A model generated the notes under the pieces. It worked only from the letters and a program-made list of their open reading frames with translations. It was not told the origin of the DNA and made no database searches. This document shows positions 38,524 through 47,390 of a stretch of 64,000 nucleotides of DNA, piece after piece; the stretch's first letter is position 1, and each line of letters opens with the position of its first letter. The stretch is from assembly GCA_963823845.1 (NCBI GenBank), contig CAWGND010000016.1:310001-374000 (forward strand), given 5' to 3'. Made by a program: the position numbers and the translations under genes. Origin of the DNA: Alloacidobacterium sp963823845. Its GTDB lineage: Bacteria; Acidobacteriota; Terriglobia; Terriglobales; Acidobacteriaceae.

Positions 38524-38772
38524 ACCTCTATCCCCATCTTCGGCCTTTGCCCCTGCTTCGGCACGCATGCAGGTTCCTTGTCTCATCTGTCCCGGGACGC
38601 TCGGTCGCTCATCTCTTCAGCCCCCGCCGGATGCCACATTGCGATCCTTCACCGCTCCATCACGACTTAAAAGCCGCAGATCATACCCAGATTAACGACT
38701 TGGTCAAACTTCTCCACCCGATCAGCGCCATTCAAAGTTCATAGCCTTCCATGGGGGCGGCTTCCTTCAAGT

Positions 38773-38850
38773 CGCTGTATCCGAAGCGCCCTGCTCTGAG
38801 AGCATGCAACTGCGCACTGCCGTCGCGGGGCGCTCCAGATACAGCACTAG
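38773..38850. repeat. Palindromic interspersed repeat, copy 2 (5' end lost)
   Basis: Matches 14803-14884 almost base for base from GCTGTATCCGAAGCGCCCTG to CAGATACAGCACTAG, but the first five bases (CTAGT) are replaced by CAAGTC-type sequence at the proposed IS91-like boundary. The surviving arm shows the element was already present before the insertion. Confidence 0.85.
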
Positions 38851-38935
38851 ACTTCAGGCGCTGCGCGGATCACTTCGTTATAGGGTGACTCGCGGAGCGG
38901 CGAAGGTTGAAGTTTATGGATTGCTGATTCCTCAT

Positions 38936-39409
38936 TCAAGTATGGATTTCAGCGCTTGGAAGGATGCATCGGTCCCAACCTGCGACTCTGTACAATAATT
39001 TTGACAGCAAGGACAACAGCTTCTCCTTTACAACGACGGAATCTGCAAGTAACTGGGATGCATGTCCTGGCTCCGAACATCGACAAGAGTAGATGTTCGT
39101 GCGGATTTCTCGGCACCGCTGCTCGTCAGCCAACGATAAGGCCCGCTCGAAAACCTTGCCTAGATCAGGGCTGATTGGAAGTTCCACGGGGTCTGGGATG
39201 AGCGCTAATGGAGTATGCCAGTGCTCAGATCGACTTCTGATTAAGCCGAGTTGAAGGTCGATACCTAATTGCACAAGGAGTTCGGGATGAAGGCAACAGG
39301 TGTCAATCAGCAAATGTTCGGTATCAATTGAATTGATGCCAGCCTTGCCTGCTTCCTTACGAGCAATCATTACAGCCTGACGCGCAAGGATTGAGTACCG
39401 TTCAAGCAT
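38936..39409 (-). pseudogene. Clp N-terminal-domain protein, frameshifted
   Basis: Minus-strand gene starting at 39409 (MLERYSILARQAVMIARKEA), followed by SIDTEHLLIDTC and ELPISPDLGKVFERALSLAD: the two helical repeats of a Clp-N (ClpA/C N-domain) protein. After residue ~105 the continuous frame becomes unrelated, whereas other frames restore SYLQIPSL-type and TDASFQALKSILE segments, so a frameshift lies near 39095. Stand-alone Clp-N proteins act as adaptor-like or stress proteins. Whether the short continuous 157-codon version is made is unknown. Confidence 0.65.
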
Positions 39410-39496
39410 AGCTTTCTCCTAGCCGGGTTCGAGCCTCTAATCTCCCTAGCTGAGTAGAACACTGCAATCAGTCTAAGAGGTTGAATGGTCGCCAAT

Positions 39497-39638
39497 CCGG
39501 AAGTCCCGTTCATTGAAAAAACGAGCACCTGACCAACTGCCTTAGAAACGAGGTTATCGGTAAGTTCAACCCGGCGATTGCCCCAAATGGGCAACTTACG
39601 AAAAGCGACTTTCCAGGCACTTTCGGGATTACTTCCGG
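39497..39638. repeat. MITE-like element A, downstream of lepB
   Basis: A 142-base element bounded by inverted CCGGAAGT (39497) and ACTTCCGG (39631-39638). Inside are CCCGTTCATTGAAAAAACG, CACCTGACCAACTGCCTTAG and a GTAAGTT...AACTTAC hairpin. About 90 bases of its left part recur in element B at 40709. No coding capacity. Confidence 0.75.
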
Positions 39639-39696
39639 TTTGCCGGTCATACGGCCGGAGCGCACCAAGATCAAATCGGGATCTTACAATTTCGGT

Positions 39697-40530
39697 TCAA
39701 CGAACAACGTGGAAAGTGCGTTTCCAGCGCGTGTCTGGGAAGAAATGCACCAGAACGTGGCCGATCCACGCGAGCTTGTGACCGAATCCTGTTTGTTCAA
39801 GTTGCCCGTCTGCGGCCTCGAACGACCAATAGTTGAAAAGCGGACGGCCAAGTATGTTAGCGCGCGGCACGAAGCCCCAGTAGCGCGAGTCCAGGCTGTT
39901 GTGCCGGTTGTCGCCCATCATGAAATACATGCCGGGTGGAACCACCAGGTCGCCGTCCTGGATATAACTCGAGAAGTTCACGGCCCACGACTCTGTTGAC
40001 CCAGGCACCTCGGCTGGAGGTACTGCGGGGAAATCGTCGAGGAACTCGTTGAAGTTATCCGTCGTTGTCGGCTGCGCAAATCCCACGGGCTGTGCAACAC
40101 CATTAACAATCACAATGCCGTTGCGTAGATGAATATGATCTCCCGGTACGCCAATCAACCTCTTCACCAGGGGAGTGTATTGTGGTGTTCCGTCGGCGTC
40201 AGTGGCATCAATACCAGGCTGATTGACGGGCTTGTGGAAGACCACGATATCGCCGCGCCTCGGCTCGCGATACCTGATGAGCGGCATCCACGAAGCGGGC
40301 GGCATTAGCGTGATCTGGTCGACGACCAGGTGATCGCCTACAAGCAACGTGTTCTCCATCGAACCTGACGGAATGACGTAGTTCTGAGCTAAGAAGGTCA
40401 GAATGAACAGGCCCACCACCAGAACTGAGCAGATGCTGGCCAGCGCCTCGAAAGGAGTCTCTTCCCGATTGATGTTGGCGGAAGCTGCGGGCTTCGTTGA
40501 AACAGGAGAAATCTTCGTCGCTGGACTCAT
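39697..40530 (-). CDS. lepB: Signal peptidase I
   Basis: A 277-residue type I leader peptidase that removes signal peptides at the outer face of the inner membrane. A single N-terminal helix (about 30-50: ASICSVLVVGLFILTFLAQN) is followed by the nucleophile S57 in IPSGSMENTL, the general base K123 in VKRLIGVPGD, and box E, MGDNRHNSLDSRYWG. Acidobacteriota usually carry several lepB copies; this one lies in the accessory region between two MITE-like elements. Intact. Confidence 0.95.
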   Translation of the reverse strand: MSPATKISPVSTKPAASANINREETPFEALASICSVLVVGLFILTFLAQNYVIPSGSMENTLLVGDHLVVDQITLMPPASWMPLIRYREPRRGDIVVFHKPVNQPGIDATDADGTPQYTPLVKRLIGVPGDHIHLRNGIVIVNGVAQPVGFAQPTTTDNFNEFLDDFPAVPPAEVPGSTESWAVNFSSYIQDGDLVVPPGMYFMMGDNRHNSLDSRYWGFVPRANILGRPLFNYWSFEAADGQLEQTGFGHKLAWIGHVLVHFFPDTRWKRTFHVVR

Positions 40531-40708
40531 CCAAAGGCTCCTCAGGAAGGCTGGCGAGCCCCAGGGCGTTCGCAGCGGTCACTTCAAAAGAGATGATTTC
40601 ATGTACGTTCGTCTGTCGTCGAGTTTGCGTCTTGACCAGAGTCTATCAAATCCCTGTGCAACGTAGAATTCTCCGGATGATTCGGCGTGCGAGCGGTTAG
40701 TCTCCTAT

Positions 40709-40877
40709 CCGGAAGTATCCCGTTCATTGAAAAAACGCGCACCTGATCAATTGCCTTAGAAACGGGATTTTGAGTAACTTCAACTCTCTGGGCGCGGCGA
40801 TACGGCTAGTTGCCGAAAACGTTTTGCGGGAACTTCGGTCAGGCGGCTTGCTTTTCAGTGAAAAGGTATTACTTCCG
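40709..40877. repeat. MITE-like element B, upstream of lepB
   Basis: A 169-base relative of element A: CCGGAAGTATCCCGTTCATT at the left and GGTATTACTTCCG at the right, with the shared interior CACCTGATCAATTGCCTTAG and TTGAGTAACTTCAAC. The right half has diverged or carries an insertion relative to A. The 170 bases that follow to 41051 hold nothing I recognise. Confidence 0.7.
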
Positions 40878-41051
40878 AGTTGGCGACAATCCATCCACAT
40901 AAGAGGAACAGCTGTGCGGTCGTGAGCGCTATCGCGATTTATCGTAAATTGACCATCAGATGGGAATAGCCCAATGCGAGGCTCGGTTGTGAGGCTCGAT
41001 TTGTGCCAGCAAATTGAGGTTGGTAAGCCCTTATCTCATTGAACGGCTCGT

Positions 41052-41489
41052 TCACGCTAAGGCTCGTTCACTCTGCCCCTGCTGGGTCTGACGATGTGCT
41101 GTCACCAACCAAGTCGCCCAGCCGATACAGACAGCAATAACAGCCGCAACGACCCGCACAAAACCGGAGAAGAAAATCCAACTTATGTAGACTCCAAGGA
41201 GTTGGTAGGCGAAGAGAACCCACCCCAATGCGCCAATGGCACGCGGAGTCGTTCGAGCCAGGGCAGCCAGATGCCAAGCAAGATATGCCGCAAACAAACC
41301 ACACATAGAGCAGAACACTTGGTAGCCGAGAACGACTTCGGCGTAAGAAAAGCCGGCATGACCGATCGGGAAACGCACAGGCGGCATCGGTGCTACAACG
41401 TGCCAGAAGTTCAAGAGCCCATATGCGTTCCCAAGGGCAGCCACAAAGAGCAAAACGCTGGCAATTCTATACAGCTTAGTTGCATTCAT
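41052..41489 (-). CDS. Four-helix membrane protein (LIC_13387-like)
   Basis: A 145-residue protein with four predicted membrane helices (YRIASVLLFVAALGNAYGLL; YQVFCSMCGLFAAYLAWHL; AIGALGWVLFAYQLLGVYIS; VVAAVIAVCIGWATWLV). The A-A-L-G-N-x-Y-G-L-L first helix and overall size resemble LIC_13387-type membrane proteins of unknown function. Alone on its strand and followed by an IS30 remnant. Apparently intact. Confidence 0.65.
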   Translation of the reverse strand: MNATKLYRIASVLLFVAALGNAYGLLNFWHVVAPMPPVRFPIGHAGFSYAEVVLGYQVFCSMCGLFAAYLAWHLAALARTTPRAIGALGWVLFAYQLLGVYISWIFFSGFVRVVAAVIAVCIGWATWLVTAHRQTQQGQSERALA

Positions 41490-41622
41490 CGAAGCCCTCC
41501 TGACCGGCGATTTTGCAATTTTCGCTCATCAACCGTCTATGTAGAGTTCTTTATAGGCTCATGGGTCTTTAATTGTCACGCTTCGAGCATCATCTCGCCG
41601 AATTACCGGCAGTTATGTCGTT

Positions 41623-42330
41623 GTGCCTGAAAAGTCTGGCGGGCTCAACCGGTCGATGCAACACAGGCTTGCAGTTTACTCGCCGGCGTTTGAAAGCCTA
41701 AAGTTTGTCGCGGGCGTTGATTGAGGCGCAGAGCGACCTTGTTGAGATCGGCTTGAGTGTAACCGGACAAGTCGGTTTTCTTAGGGAAGTACTGTCTTAG
41801 CAGGCCGTTTGTATTTTCATTGGTGCCGCGCTGCCAGGGGCTCTGCGGATCGCAGAAGTAGACTTTCACATGCGTGTCCACCGTGAAGCTCTTGTGTTGA
41901 GCCATCTCGTGCCCCCTGTCCCACGTCAAGGAGCGCCGCAGGGTCGCGGGCAGTTTACGCACGTGCTTGCTCAGCGCGGCGACGACCGTCGTTGTGTCTT
42001 TGCTGGGTACTTTCACCAGCATGGTGAAACGCGAATGTCGTTCCACCAGGGTTGCGATGTGACTGTTCCTGCTGCCGCTCAGCAGGTCGCCCTCCCCATG
42101 GCCGGGAATAGCGCGGTCTTCAACCTCCGCAGGTCTTTCCCGAATAGAGATGGCATCGACGATCTGCCCGCGGGACTGCCCCTCAGCCCGAGCGTGTCGT
42201 GAGCGACGTAGAAGCCGCTTGGCCCTGAGGTGCTGAATCAGCTCTTTTTTCAGCACTCCCCGGGCCTGGATGAATAAGCTGCGGTCGATGGTTTCGTGGG
42301 ACACACGCATGCTCTCGTTGCTGGGATAGA
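41623..42330 (-). mobile_element. IS30-family remnant, copy 2
   Basis: Minus-strand frame 41645-42310 encodes the C-terminal 221 residues of an IS30 transposase: MRVSHETIDRSLFIQARG, IPGHGEGDLLSGSRNSHIAT (first Asp), DRGHEMAQHKSF, YFCDPQSPWQRGTNENTNGL (Glu). The N-terminal helix-turn-helix is gone, the start of homology being near 42330, 18 bases from the stop of the neighbouring TPR gene. Nearly identical to copy 1 at 13920-14333. Confidence 0.88.
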
Positions 42331-42347
42331 GCCTTTACTCGCTTTCG

Positions 42348-43577
42348 TCAATGCACCCCTGACAGTACTTGCTTCAGCTTTCGCTCGTTCAATGCATCGG
42401 TGATTTCCATATTTCTTTGATTCACTAGATCCTGACTTACCTGGCCGCTCAGGCTGGAGAATAAGGCTTTTGCTTCGTCTTTTCGACCGACTGCGCTATA
42501 GGCGCGAGCCAACGCATACGTTGCGCTGTGCGAATTTGGGTCGACCTGGTGAGCCAATTCCAGGTCGGCAACTGCTTCTTGAGCGTGATGCTGTTCAAGG
42601 AGCATTCTCCCTCGCATCGTTCGCGCAGAGATATTTCTTGGGTTGAGCGCAATCGCGCGATTGAGCTCCCTCAGAATTGCCTGTTCTTTCGTGGGGTCGA
42701 GTTCAAACAAGCATTCGGCAAGGAGATAGTGCATGTCGGAGTCGTCGACTCCAGAGCCTAATGCTTCTTTAATCTCTGTTTCTGCCTTTGCGAAGTCTCT
42801 CTTCTTATAGTCAGAAACAGCCAGCAGGAATCGCGGCTGCGCGAGAAGCGGTGAGAGCTGGATGGCCTTCTCCAGATCGTCGTGTGCCTTGTTGTAATCT
42901 CCTCGCAAGGTGTCAGCAGCGCCGAGCACGACGAAGACATCGGAGTTCTCAGGAAAAACTGAAGTCGCGCGACCTGCGACCTTCGCGGCATTCTCGTAAT
43001 CATCGCTGTCGGCAAAGAGCGCTACAAGGTTCAGATAGGCAAGTAGATCGTGAGGATCGCGTTGCAGTTCTTCGGCTAAAACAGGGTAGGCGTCCTGATA
43101 GAGACCCAGTTTCGAATATGAGACGCCGAGGAGATTAGCTGACCGGGAATCGAGCGCACCCTGCTGCTGAGCGGTCTTCAGGGTCTCCACTGCGCCTTTG
43201 TAGTCATTCAGTTCAAATTGCCCGAGTGCAATGGCATATTGATGTGTTGATGGATCGGGTACATCAGAGGGCAGTGAGTTGAAAATGATCAGCGCGGTAT
43301 GAAAGTCGCGGGACCGTGCGTAGAGCCAGCCAAGATTGAACTTCTCGACATTCGAGAGGTTCGGGCAGTTTCGAAGAGAGTCGAGCGCTGCCTTGGCTTC
43401 TTCATAGTGCTTGTTTTTTAGCTGTTGGTCTACACTTGCGAAAACCTGCGCTGCATTGCAGGAAGCGGTTGTTTGTGACGCACTTAATTGCGTGGGCATT
43501 GCCAGAAGAAGGCATGCAACGAGAGTGATGATTCCATTGCATTTTGTTTTGCTGACGGCCTTATCCAAGATAACCAT
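42348..43577 (-). CDS. Secreted TPR-repeat protein
   Basis: A 409-residue protein with an export signal (ITLVACLLLAMPTQLSA) followed by about ten TPR-like repeats (NLGWLYARSRDFHTALIIFN; YAIALGQFELNDYKGAVETL; YLNLVALFADSDDYENAAKV; FLLAVSDYKKRDFAKAETEI). Such periplasmic TPR proteins often act as scaffolds near outer-membrane systems. It is directly downstream of the DeoR regulator on the same strand, so it may belong to the sugar locus. The ATG at 43577 starts the leader. The IS30 remnant abuts its stop, so the natural C-terminus could have been slightly longer. Confidence 0.8.
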   Translation of the reverse strand: MVILDKAVSKTKCNGIITLVACLLLAMPTQLSASQTTASCNAAQVFASVDQQLKNKHYEEAKAALDSLRNCPNLSNVEKFNLGWLYARSRDFHTALIIFNSLPSDVPDPSTHQYAIALGQFELNDYKGAVETLKTAQQQGALDSRSANLLGVSYSKLGLYQDAYPVLAEELQRDPHDLLAYLNLVALFADSDDYENAAKVAGRATSVFPENSDVFVVLGAADTLRGDYNKAHDDLEKAIQLSPLLAQPRFLLAVSDYKKRDFAKAETEIKEALGSGVDDSDMHYLLAECLFELDPTKEQAILRELNRAIALNPRNISARTMRGRMLLEQHHAQEAVADLELAHQVDPNSHSATYALARAYSAVGRKDEAKALFSSLSGQVSQDLVNQRNMEITDALNERKLKQVLSGVH

Positions 43578-43609
43578 GTTGTCGCGATATTCAGGGACGG
43601 GTGCTGTAT

Positions 43610-44452
43610 TCACACCCGCATCACTGTTATTCCGGCCCGCTCGAAAGGCTCGATCATTTCGTCGCTGGCCTGTGAATCTGTAATCAGCATGTGGAGGTCG
43701 GTGGTTTGGCAGATGCGCCATCCGGCTACTGTGCCAAATTTACTGTGGTCGACGACCGCTATTCTGCGGCGCGAAAGTTTTACCATCGCTGAATTCAATG
43801 TTGCTTCATCGGGGCTTAGGCAGCTGGCACCCCAGGTGGCGTCAATAGCATCGGCTCCGATGAACAATGTGTGGATCAGCATGGATTGCAGGCTCTGGAC
43901 GGCAGTCGGGCCAACCAGCGAGAACCAATCACCCCGCAAGTGGCCGCCGGTAACGAAAACATCCAGGTCCTTCCGCTTGGAGAGTTCCATGGCGATGTTT
44001 ACCGTGTTGGTCACGATGGTAATGTTTTTGTTGAGAGGAAGACCGCGAATAATCTCCAGGGTCGTTGTGCCGGGCGTCAATGCGATCGTGTCACCTTGTT
44101 CGATCAATGCAGCTGCTGCGCGTCCAATGCGCCGTTTTTCGTCAGAGAACTTCTCAAGGTGAGCTTGAAATGATCTGTCGTTCTTGAAAGGCTCGTAGAA
44201 GAGCGGTTCGATTGATACAGCGCCTCCATGCGTTCTTTGCAACAGTCCTTCACGCTCCAACTGATCCAGATCACGGCGGATTGTCACCATCGATGCGCCT
44301 AATTCAGCGCTCAACAGTTCGACGGTTACTTCTCCGAACTGGCGCAATCTCTCTAGAATTGCGTGCAGCCGGCGCTGCTGCTTGCCAGGCGAAGTACCCT
44401 GATGATTGTTCTTGCCAGTCAATACATTGTCGCGTTGAGTTTGTCTTGCCAC
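43610..44452 (-). CDS. DeoR/GlpR-family transcriptional regulator
   Basis: A 280-residue regulator. The helix-turn-helix occupies about residues 25-80 (VELLSAELGASMVTIRRDLD, LEREGLLQRTHGGAV). The C-terminal sugar-phosphate sensor domain shows DTIALTPGTTTLEIIRGL, VFVTGGHLRGDW, LFIGADAIDATWGASC and VVDHSKFG. Family members usually repress sugar genes and release DNA on binding a phosphorylated sugar. The GTG at 44452 overlaps the stop codon of the MFS porter (TAGTG), meaning translational coupling with that gene. Likely regulator of the surrounding mannoside locus. Confidence 0.9.
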   Translation of the reverse strand: MARQTQRDNVLTGKNNHQGTSPGKQQRRLHAILERLRQFGEVTVELLSAELGASMVTIRRDLDQLEREGLLQRTHGGAVSIEPLFYEPFKNDRSFQAHLEKFSDEKRRIGRAAAALIEQGDTIALTPGTTTLEIIRGLPLNKNITIVTNTVNIAMELSKRKDLDVFVTGGHLRGDWFSLVGPTAVQSLQSMLIHTLFIGADAIDATWGASCLSPDEATLNSAMVKLSRRRIAVVDHSKFGTVAGWRICQTTDLHMLITDSQASDEMIEPFERAGITVMRV

Positions 44453-45864
44453 TATTGCCGACTCCAAACCTGTTGAATTTCCTCGAGCGATTTCCCTCGT
44501 GTTTCCGGAACCCACTTCCAGACAAAGACAAACGTTACCAGAGAGAGGGCAGCATACAAAAGAAAAGCCAGGGATGCGCCGAGTGCTTCAACAATAGAAA
44601 GAAACGTGAGTGTCACTACGAGGCATGCAGTCCATAGAGCACTGGTCGCCGCAGATGTAGCCCGTCCCCGGACGCGCGTTGGGAATATCTCGGCAATGTA
44701 TACCCATACGCCTGGTCCCAGACCAATGGCGAAAAATGCGACATACAGAAGAACGCTGCCAAATATGATGACCACTGGAGTGGCTGGGGCATGCAGGGAA
44801 AACGCGAGTACTGCAAGAGACGCGGCCATTCCGCCTGATGCGACAAGAAAGAGGCCGCGTCGCCCCCAGCGATCGATAAAGACCATGGCGACGAGAGTGC
44901 AAAGCAGATTGACTAGCCCGACGAGAACATTTGCACCGAGAGCGGTTCTTGCCGACTCGCCGTGAAAGTGTTCTGTAAAAAAGACCGAGCCGTAGTAAAG
45001 GACTGTGTTGATTCCGGAAATCTGTTGAAGAACAGCGAGCGATACGGCGACGAAGATTCGCTTTCGCATCTGCGGAGCGAAGAGTTCTTGAGAGTCGCCG
45101 CTTTTCTCAGATACTGAGAACTCAATCGCAGCGAGTTCTATCTTTGCGTCCGCGGGTCCTGCGATCTTTGCCAGAACTGCATAGCCCTCATTCCGGCGTC
45201 CATGCGTGATCAGCCATCGTGGGCTTTCGGGGATGAAGACAAGTCCGAGAAGAAATCCGACAGAGGGAAGCGCGGCAGTTCCAAACATCCAGCGCCAGCT
45301 CGATTCGCCCAGCGCTGCCAACTGCCAGTTTGTAAGATAGGCCGCCAATATGCCGATTACGATGGCAAGTTGATTGAGCGAGACAAGCTGTCCCCGGCTG
45401 CTGCGCGGCGCAACTTCAGAGATGTATACGGGAGTTAAAGCGGAGGCCAAACCGATCGCTAATCCTCCAGCAAGCCTGGCAAGGGAAAAGACTGCGAGAT
45501 TGTTTGCGGTCGCGCTGCCAATGGCGGATGCAGTGAAGAGGAGCGCAGAACCCATCAGGCTCCCGCGCCGGCCAAAACGGTCGCTGAAGACTCCAGCTCC
45601 AGCGGCACCGATCAGGCAGCCCAGAAGCAGGGAACTGGCAGCAATCTCAGTAGAAAAATTGTTCAGAGCGAATTGGCGACGCAGGAAGACCAGGGCTCCA
45701 TTGATTACAGCGGTGTCGAATCCGAACAAGAAACCCGATATGGCAGCGACGGAAGCGATCATCCATACATAGGAGCGGTTTGCTTTTGCGCTGATGTCAG
45801 GCTCCTGTAGTACGACGCGATCTTTCAAGAAGGCTAACCCCCAATGCACTGAGAACATCAACAT
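44452..45864 (-). CDS. MFS sugar porter (12 TM, sugar:proton symporter type)
   Basis: A roughly 470-residue major facilitator of the sugar-porter family. It has GFLFGFDTAVINGAL in helix 1, DRFGRRGSLMGS after helix 2, RLAGGLAIGLASALTPVYIS with the helix-4 Arg, PESPRWL in the central loop, LQQISGINTVLYYGSVFF in helix 7, DRWGRRGLFLV and the final VPETRGKSLEEIQ. These signatures place it with xylose/arabinose/glucose-type porters. Start uncertain: ATG at 45864 or 45858, since the N-terminal 35 residues are variable. Divergent from the isomerase genes across a 130-base AT-rich gap; coupled to the DeoR gene. Confidence 0.9.
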   Translation of the reverse strand: MLMFSVHWGLAFLKDRVVLQEPDISAKANRSYVWMIASVAAISGFLFGFDTAVINGALVFLRRQFALNNFSTEIAASSLLLGCLIGAAGAGVFSDRFGRRGSLMGSALLFTASAIGSATANNLAVFSLARLAGGLAIGLASALTPVYISEVAPRSSRGQLVSLNQLAIVIGILAAYLTNWQLAALGESSWRWMFGTAALPSVGFLLGLVFIPESPRWLITHGRRNEGYAVLAKIAGPADAKIELAAIEFSVSEKSGDSQELFAPQMRKRIFVAVSLAVLQQISGINTVLYYGSVFFTEHFHGESARTALGANVLVGLVNLLCTLVAMVFIDRWGRRGLFLVASGGMAASLAVLAFSLHAPATPVVIIFGSVLLYVAFFAIGLGPGVWVYIAEIFPTRVRGRATSAATSALWTACLVVTLTFLSIVEALGASLAFLLYAALSLVTFVFVWKWVPETRGKSLEEIQQVWSRQ

Positions 45865-45992
45865 TTGTACCCTATACAGAGCAATAATTGGCAAGTATCG
45901 TAAATAATTATGATCGATTTAGGCATATACGGTATAAAATCTGGGAGTCCTTATTTGCGTTTCGGTTCTCAGTGGAGATATGCTTCCCGTTG

Positions 45993-46583
45993 ATGGAACC
46001 CGACAGCGGACAGGCGTCAGGACAAATACAGATTGATTGGCCGAACGGAATTGTGCACGGCGCCCGAGTGCGTAAATCGGTCACCAGGCTGGGCCAACTC
46101 AAAGGCATATTCCGCAATGAGCCTGCATGGGATTCGATGAATCCCGATACGGTTGTTTATTCCGTGCAATGGCAGGAGCCAGCGATTCCGGACACAGCAG
46201 GCGCACTGTCCTGGGGCTCGACGACCATCGAGTCCGGCTGCGTTGGCGGTGAGTATTTTATGACCCGCGGACATTTCCATGCCAAACGCGACCGCGGCGA
46301 ATACTACACCACAGCTCAGGGCACCGGCATCCTGGTTCTGATGGGCGAAGATCGCGTGGCCAGAGTTGAAGCCATGTCTCCCGGCTCTCTCCACTATATT
46401 CCCGGCTATATCGCGCACCGAACGCTCAACACATGCGATGTCCCGCTCGTTTTCTGGGCGTGCTGGCCGAGCGATGCCGGCCATGACTACGAAACGATTG
46501 CGAGGCATGGCTTTAGCGTCCGGGTGATGAAGCACGATGGGACGCCGACGATTATTCCGGAAGAAACGTCAGTACTAAGGTAA
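45993..46583 (+). CDS. Cupin-type phosphoglucose isomerase, copy 1
   Basis: A 196-residue protein of the archaeal-type (cupin) glucose-6-phosphate isomerase family, interconverting glucose-6-P and fructose-6-P. The metal site is in MTRGHFHAKRDRGEYY (H94, H96, E103), with the later His in PGYIAHRTLN; E103 is also the expected catalytic acid/base. The ATG at 45993 fits the family N-terminus; earlier starts overlap the divergent promoter. A second member follows after 23 bases. Role in the locus: linking mannose catabolism to glycolysis, or isomerising a related sugar phosphate. Confidence 0.87.
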   Translation: MEPDSGQASGQIQIDWPNGIVHGARVRKSVTRLGQLKGIFRNEPAWDSMNPDTVVYSVQWQEPAIPDTAGALSWGSTTIESGCVGGEYFMTRGHFHAKRDRGEYYTTAQGTGILVLMGEDRVARVEAMSPGSLHYIPGYIAHRTLNTCDVPLVFWACWPSDAGHDYETIARHGFSVRVMKHDGTPTIIPEETSVLR

Positions 46584-46606
46584 ACGGCGATGGGGGAGCA
46601 AGCCGA

Positions 46607-47386
46607 ATGCCTATAAATACAAGCCTCGATGTCTGCTGGCACGACGATAAAAAGATTTTTGAGTACGGCCCGGGCATTTTTGGCCCAAAGCCGGAACATC
46701 GCCAGCTCGACGCAATCCGCGCAAGCCTTTGTGAGCCAAACTGCAACGGGCCCGATCCGGTGTACAGCATTGTCATGGATGTGGGGCGAGAAGAACATCT
46801 AGCAGAACTCCAATCCCGCATGCTGCTGTTTGGCGTGGTTGTGTATCCAGGCGGGCGGCTCGGCCATGAACCGGTTCGCAGCCAGGGTCACGTACATGCG
46901 ACTTCTCTACATTCAGGGTGGTCTGCGCCCGAGCTATTCGAAATCTGGGAAGGGCGCGCCATTATTTATGCTCAGCAGTTTGTGGAGGACAATCCGGGGC
47001 GGTGCGTGGCGATTCATGCCGGTGCTGGCGATCACGTAGTGGTGCCTCCGGGCTGGGCGCATTCTGTTATTAATGTTGATCCGCATGGGCGCATGGTTTT
47101 TGCTGCTTGCTGTGACCGCCAATATGGATTTGTCTACGACCAGATACGCGCGCACGGCGGTCTGGCGTGGTTTCCCATGCTTAACGATCAGGATGAAATT
47201 TTCTGGCGACCGAATCAACGCTACAGCGCGGCCCCGTTGTTTCACCATCAGGCGGGATCGTATAAAGAGTTAGGCCTGTCCGGCGACATTTCCATTTATG
47301 AGCAGTTCACTCGAAACCCTGACTCTCTGCAATGGATTTCGGACCCAAGTCGATTTGCCAGCCTGTGGGCATCGTTCGAGCCCTAG
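46607..47386 (+). CDS. Cupin-type phosphoglucose isomerase, divergent copy 2
   Basis: A 259-residue relative of the preceding gene with a longer N-terminus and a C-terminal extension. The cupin metal motif is RSQGHVHATS (H95, H97) with E109 in APELFEIWEG, and GWAHSVINV supplies the last His. It keeps the family's G-H-x-H core, but the spacing to Glu is larger than in copy 1, so substrate choice may differ. It lies 23 bases downstream of copy 1 in an operon and converges on manA. Tandem non-identical copies suggest divided function. Confidence 0.8.
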   Translation: MPINTSLDVCWHDDKKIFEYGPGIFGPKPEHRQLDAIRASLCEPNCNGPDPVYSIVMDVGREEHLAELQSRMLLFGVVVYPGGRLGHEPVRSQGHVHATSLHSGWSAPELFEIWEGRAIIYAQQFVEDNPGRCVAIHAGAGDHVVVPPGWAHSVINVDPHGRMVFAACCDRQYGFVYDQIRAHGGLAWFPMLNDQDEIFWRPNQRYSAAPLFHHQAGSYKELGLSGDISIYEQFTRNPDSLQWISDPSRFASLWASFEP

Positions 47387-47390
47387 CGCC

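Larger units (their letters stand above)
36344..38770 (+). mobile_element. IS91-like element with tyrosine recombinase and HUH transposase
   Basis: Two intact, overlapping genes (36449-37333 and 37330-38523) form the known IS91-subgroup arrangement of integrase plus Y2-type rolling-circle transposase. A right boundary at 38770 is proposed because the non-coding tail ends in CAAG, one of the tetranucleotides after which IS91 elements insert, and the next bases are the interior of a palindromic repeat known complete elsewhere (14803). The left end is uncertain within about 36344-36420. Confidence 0.7.
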
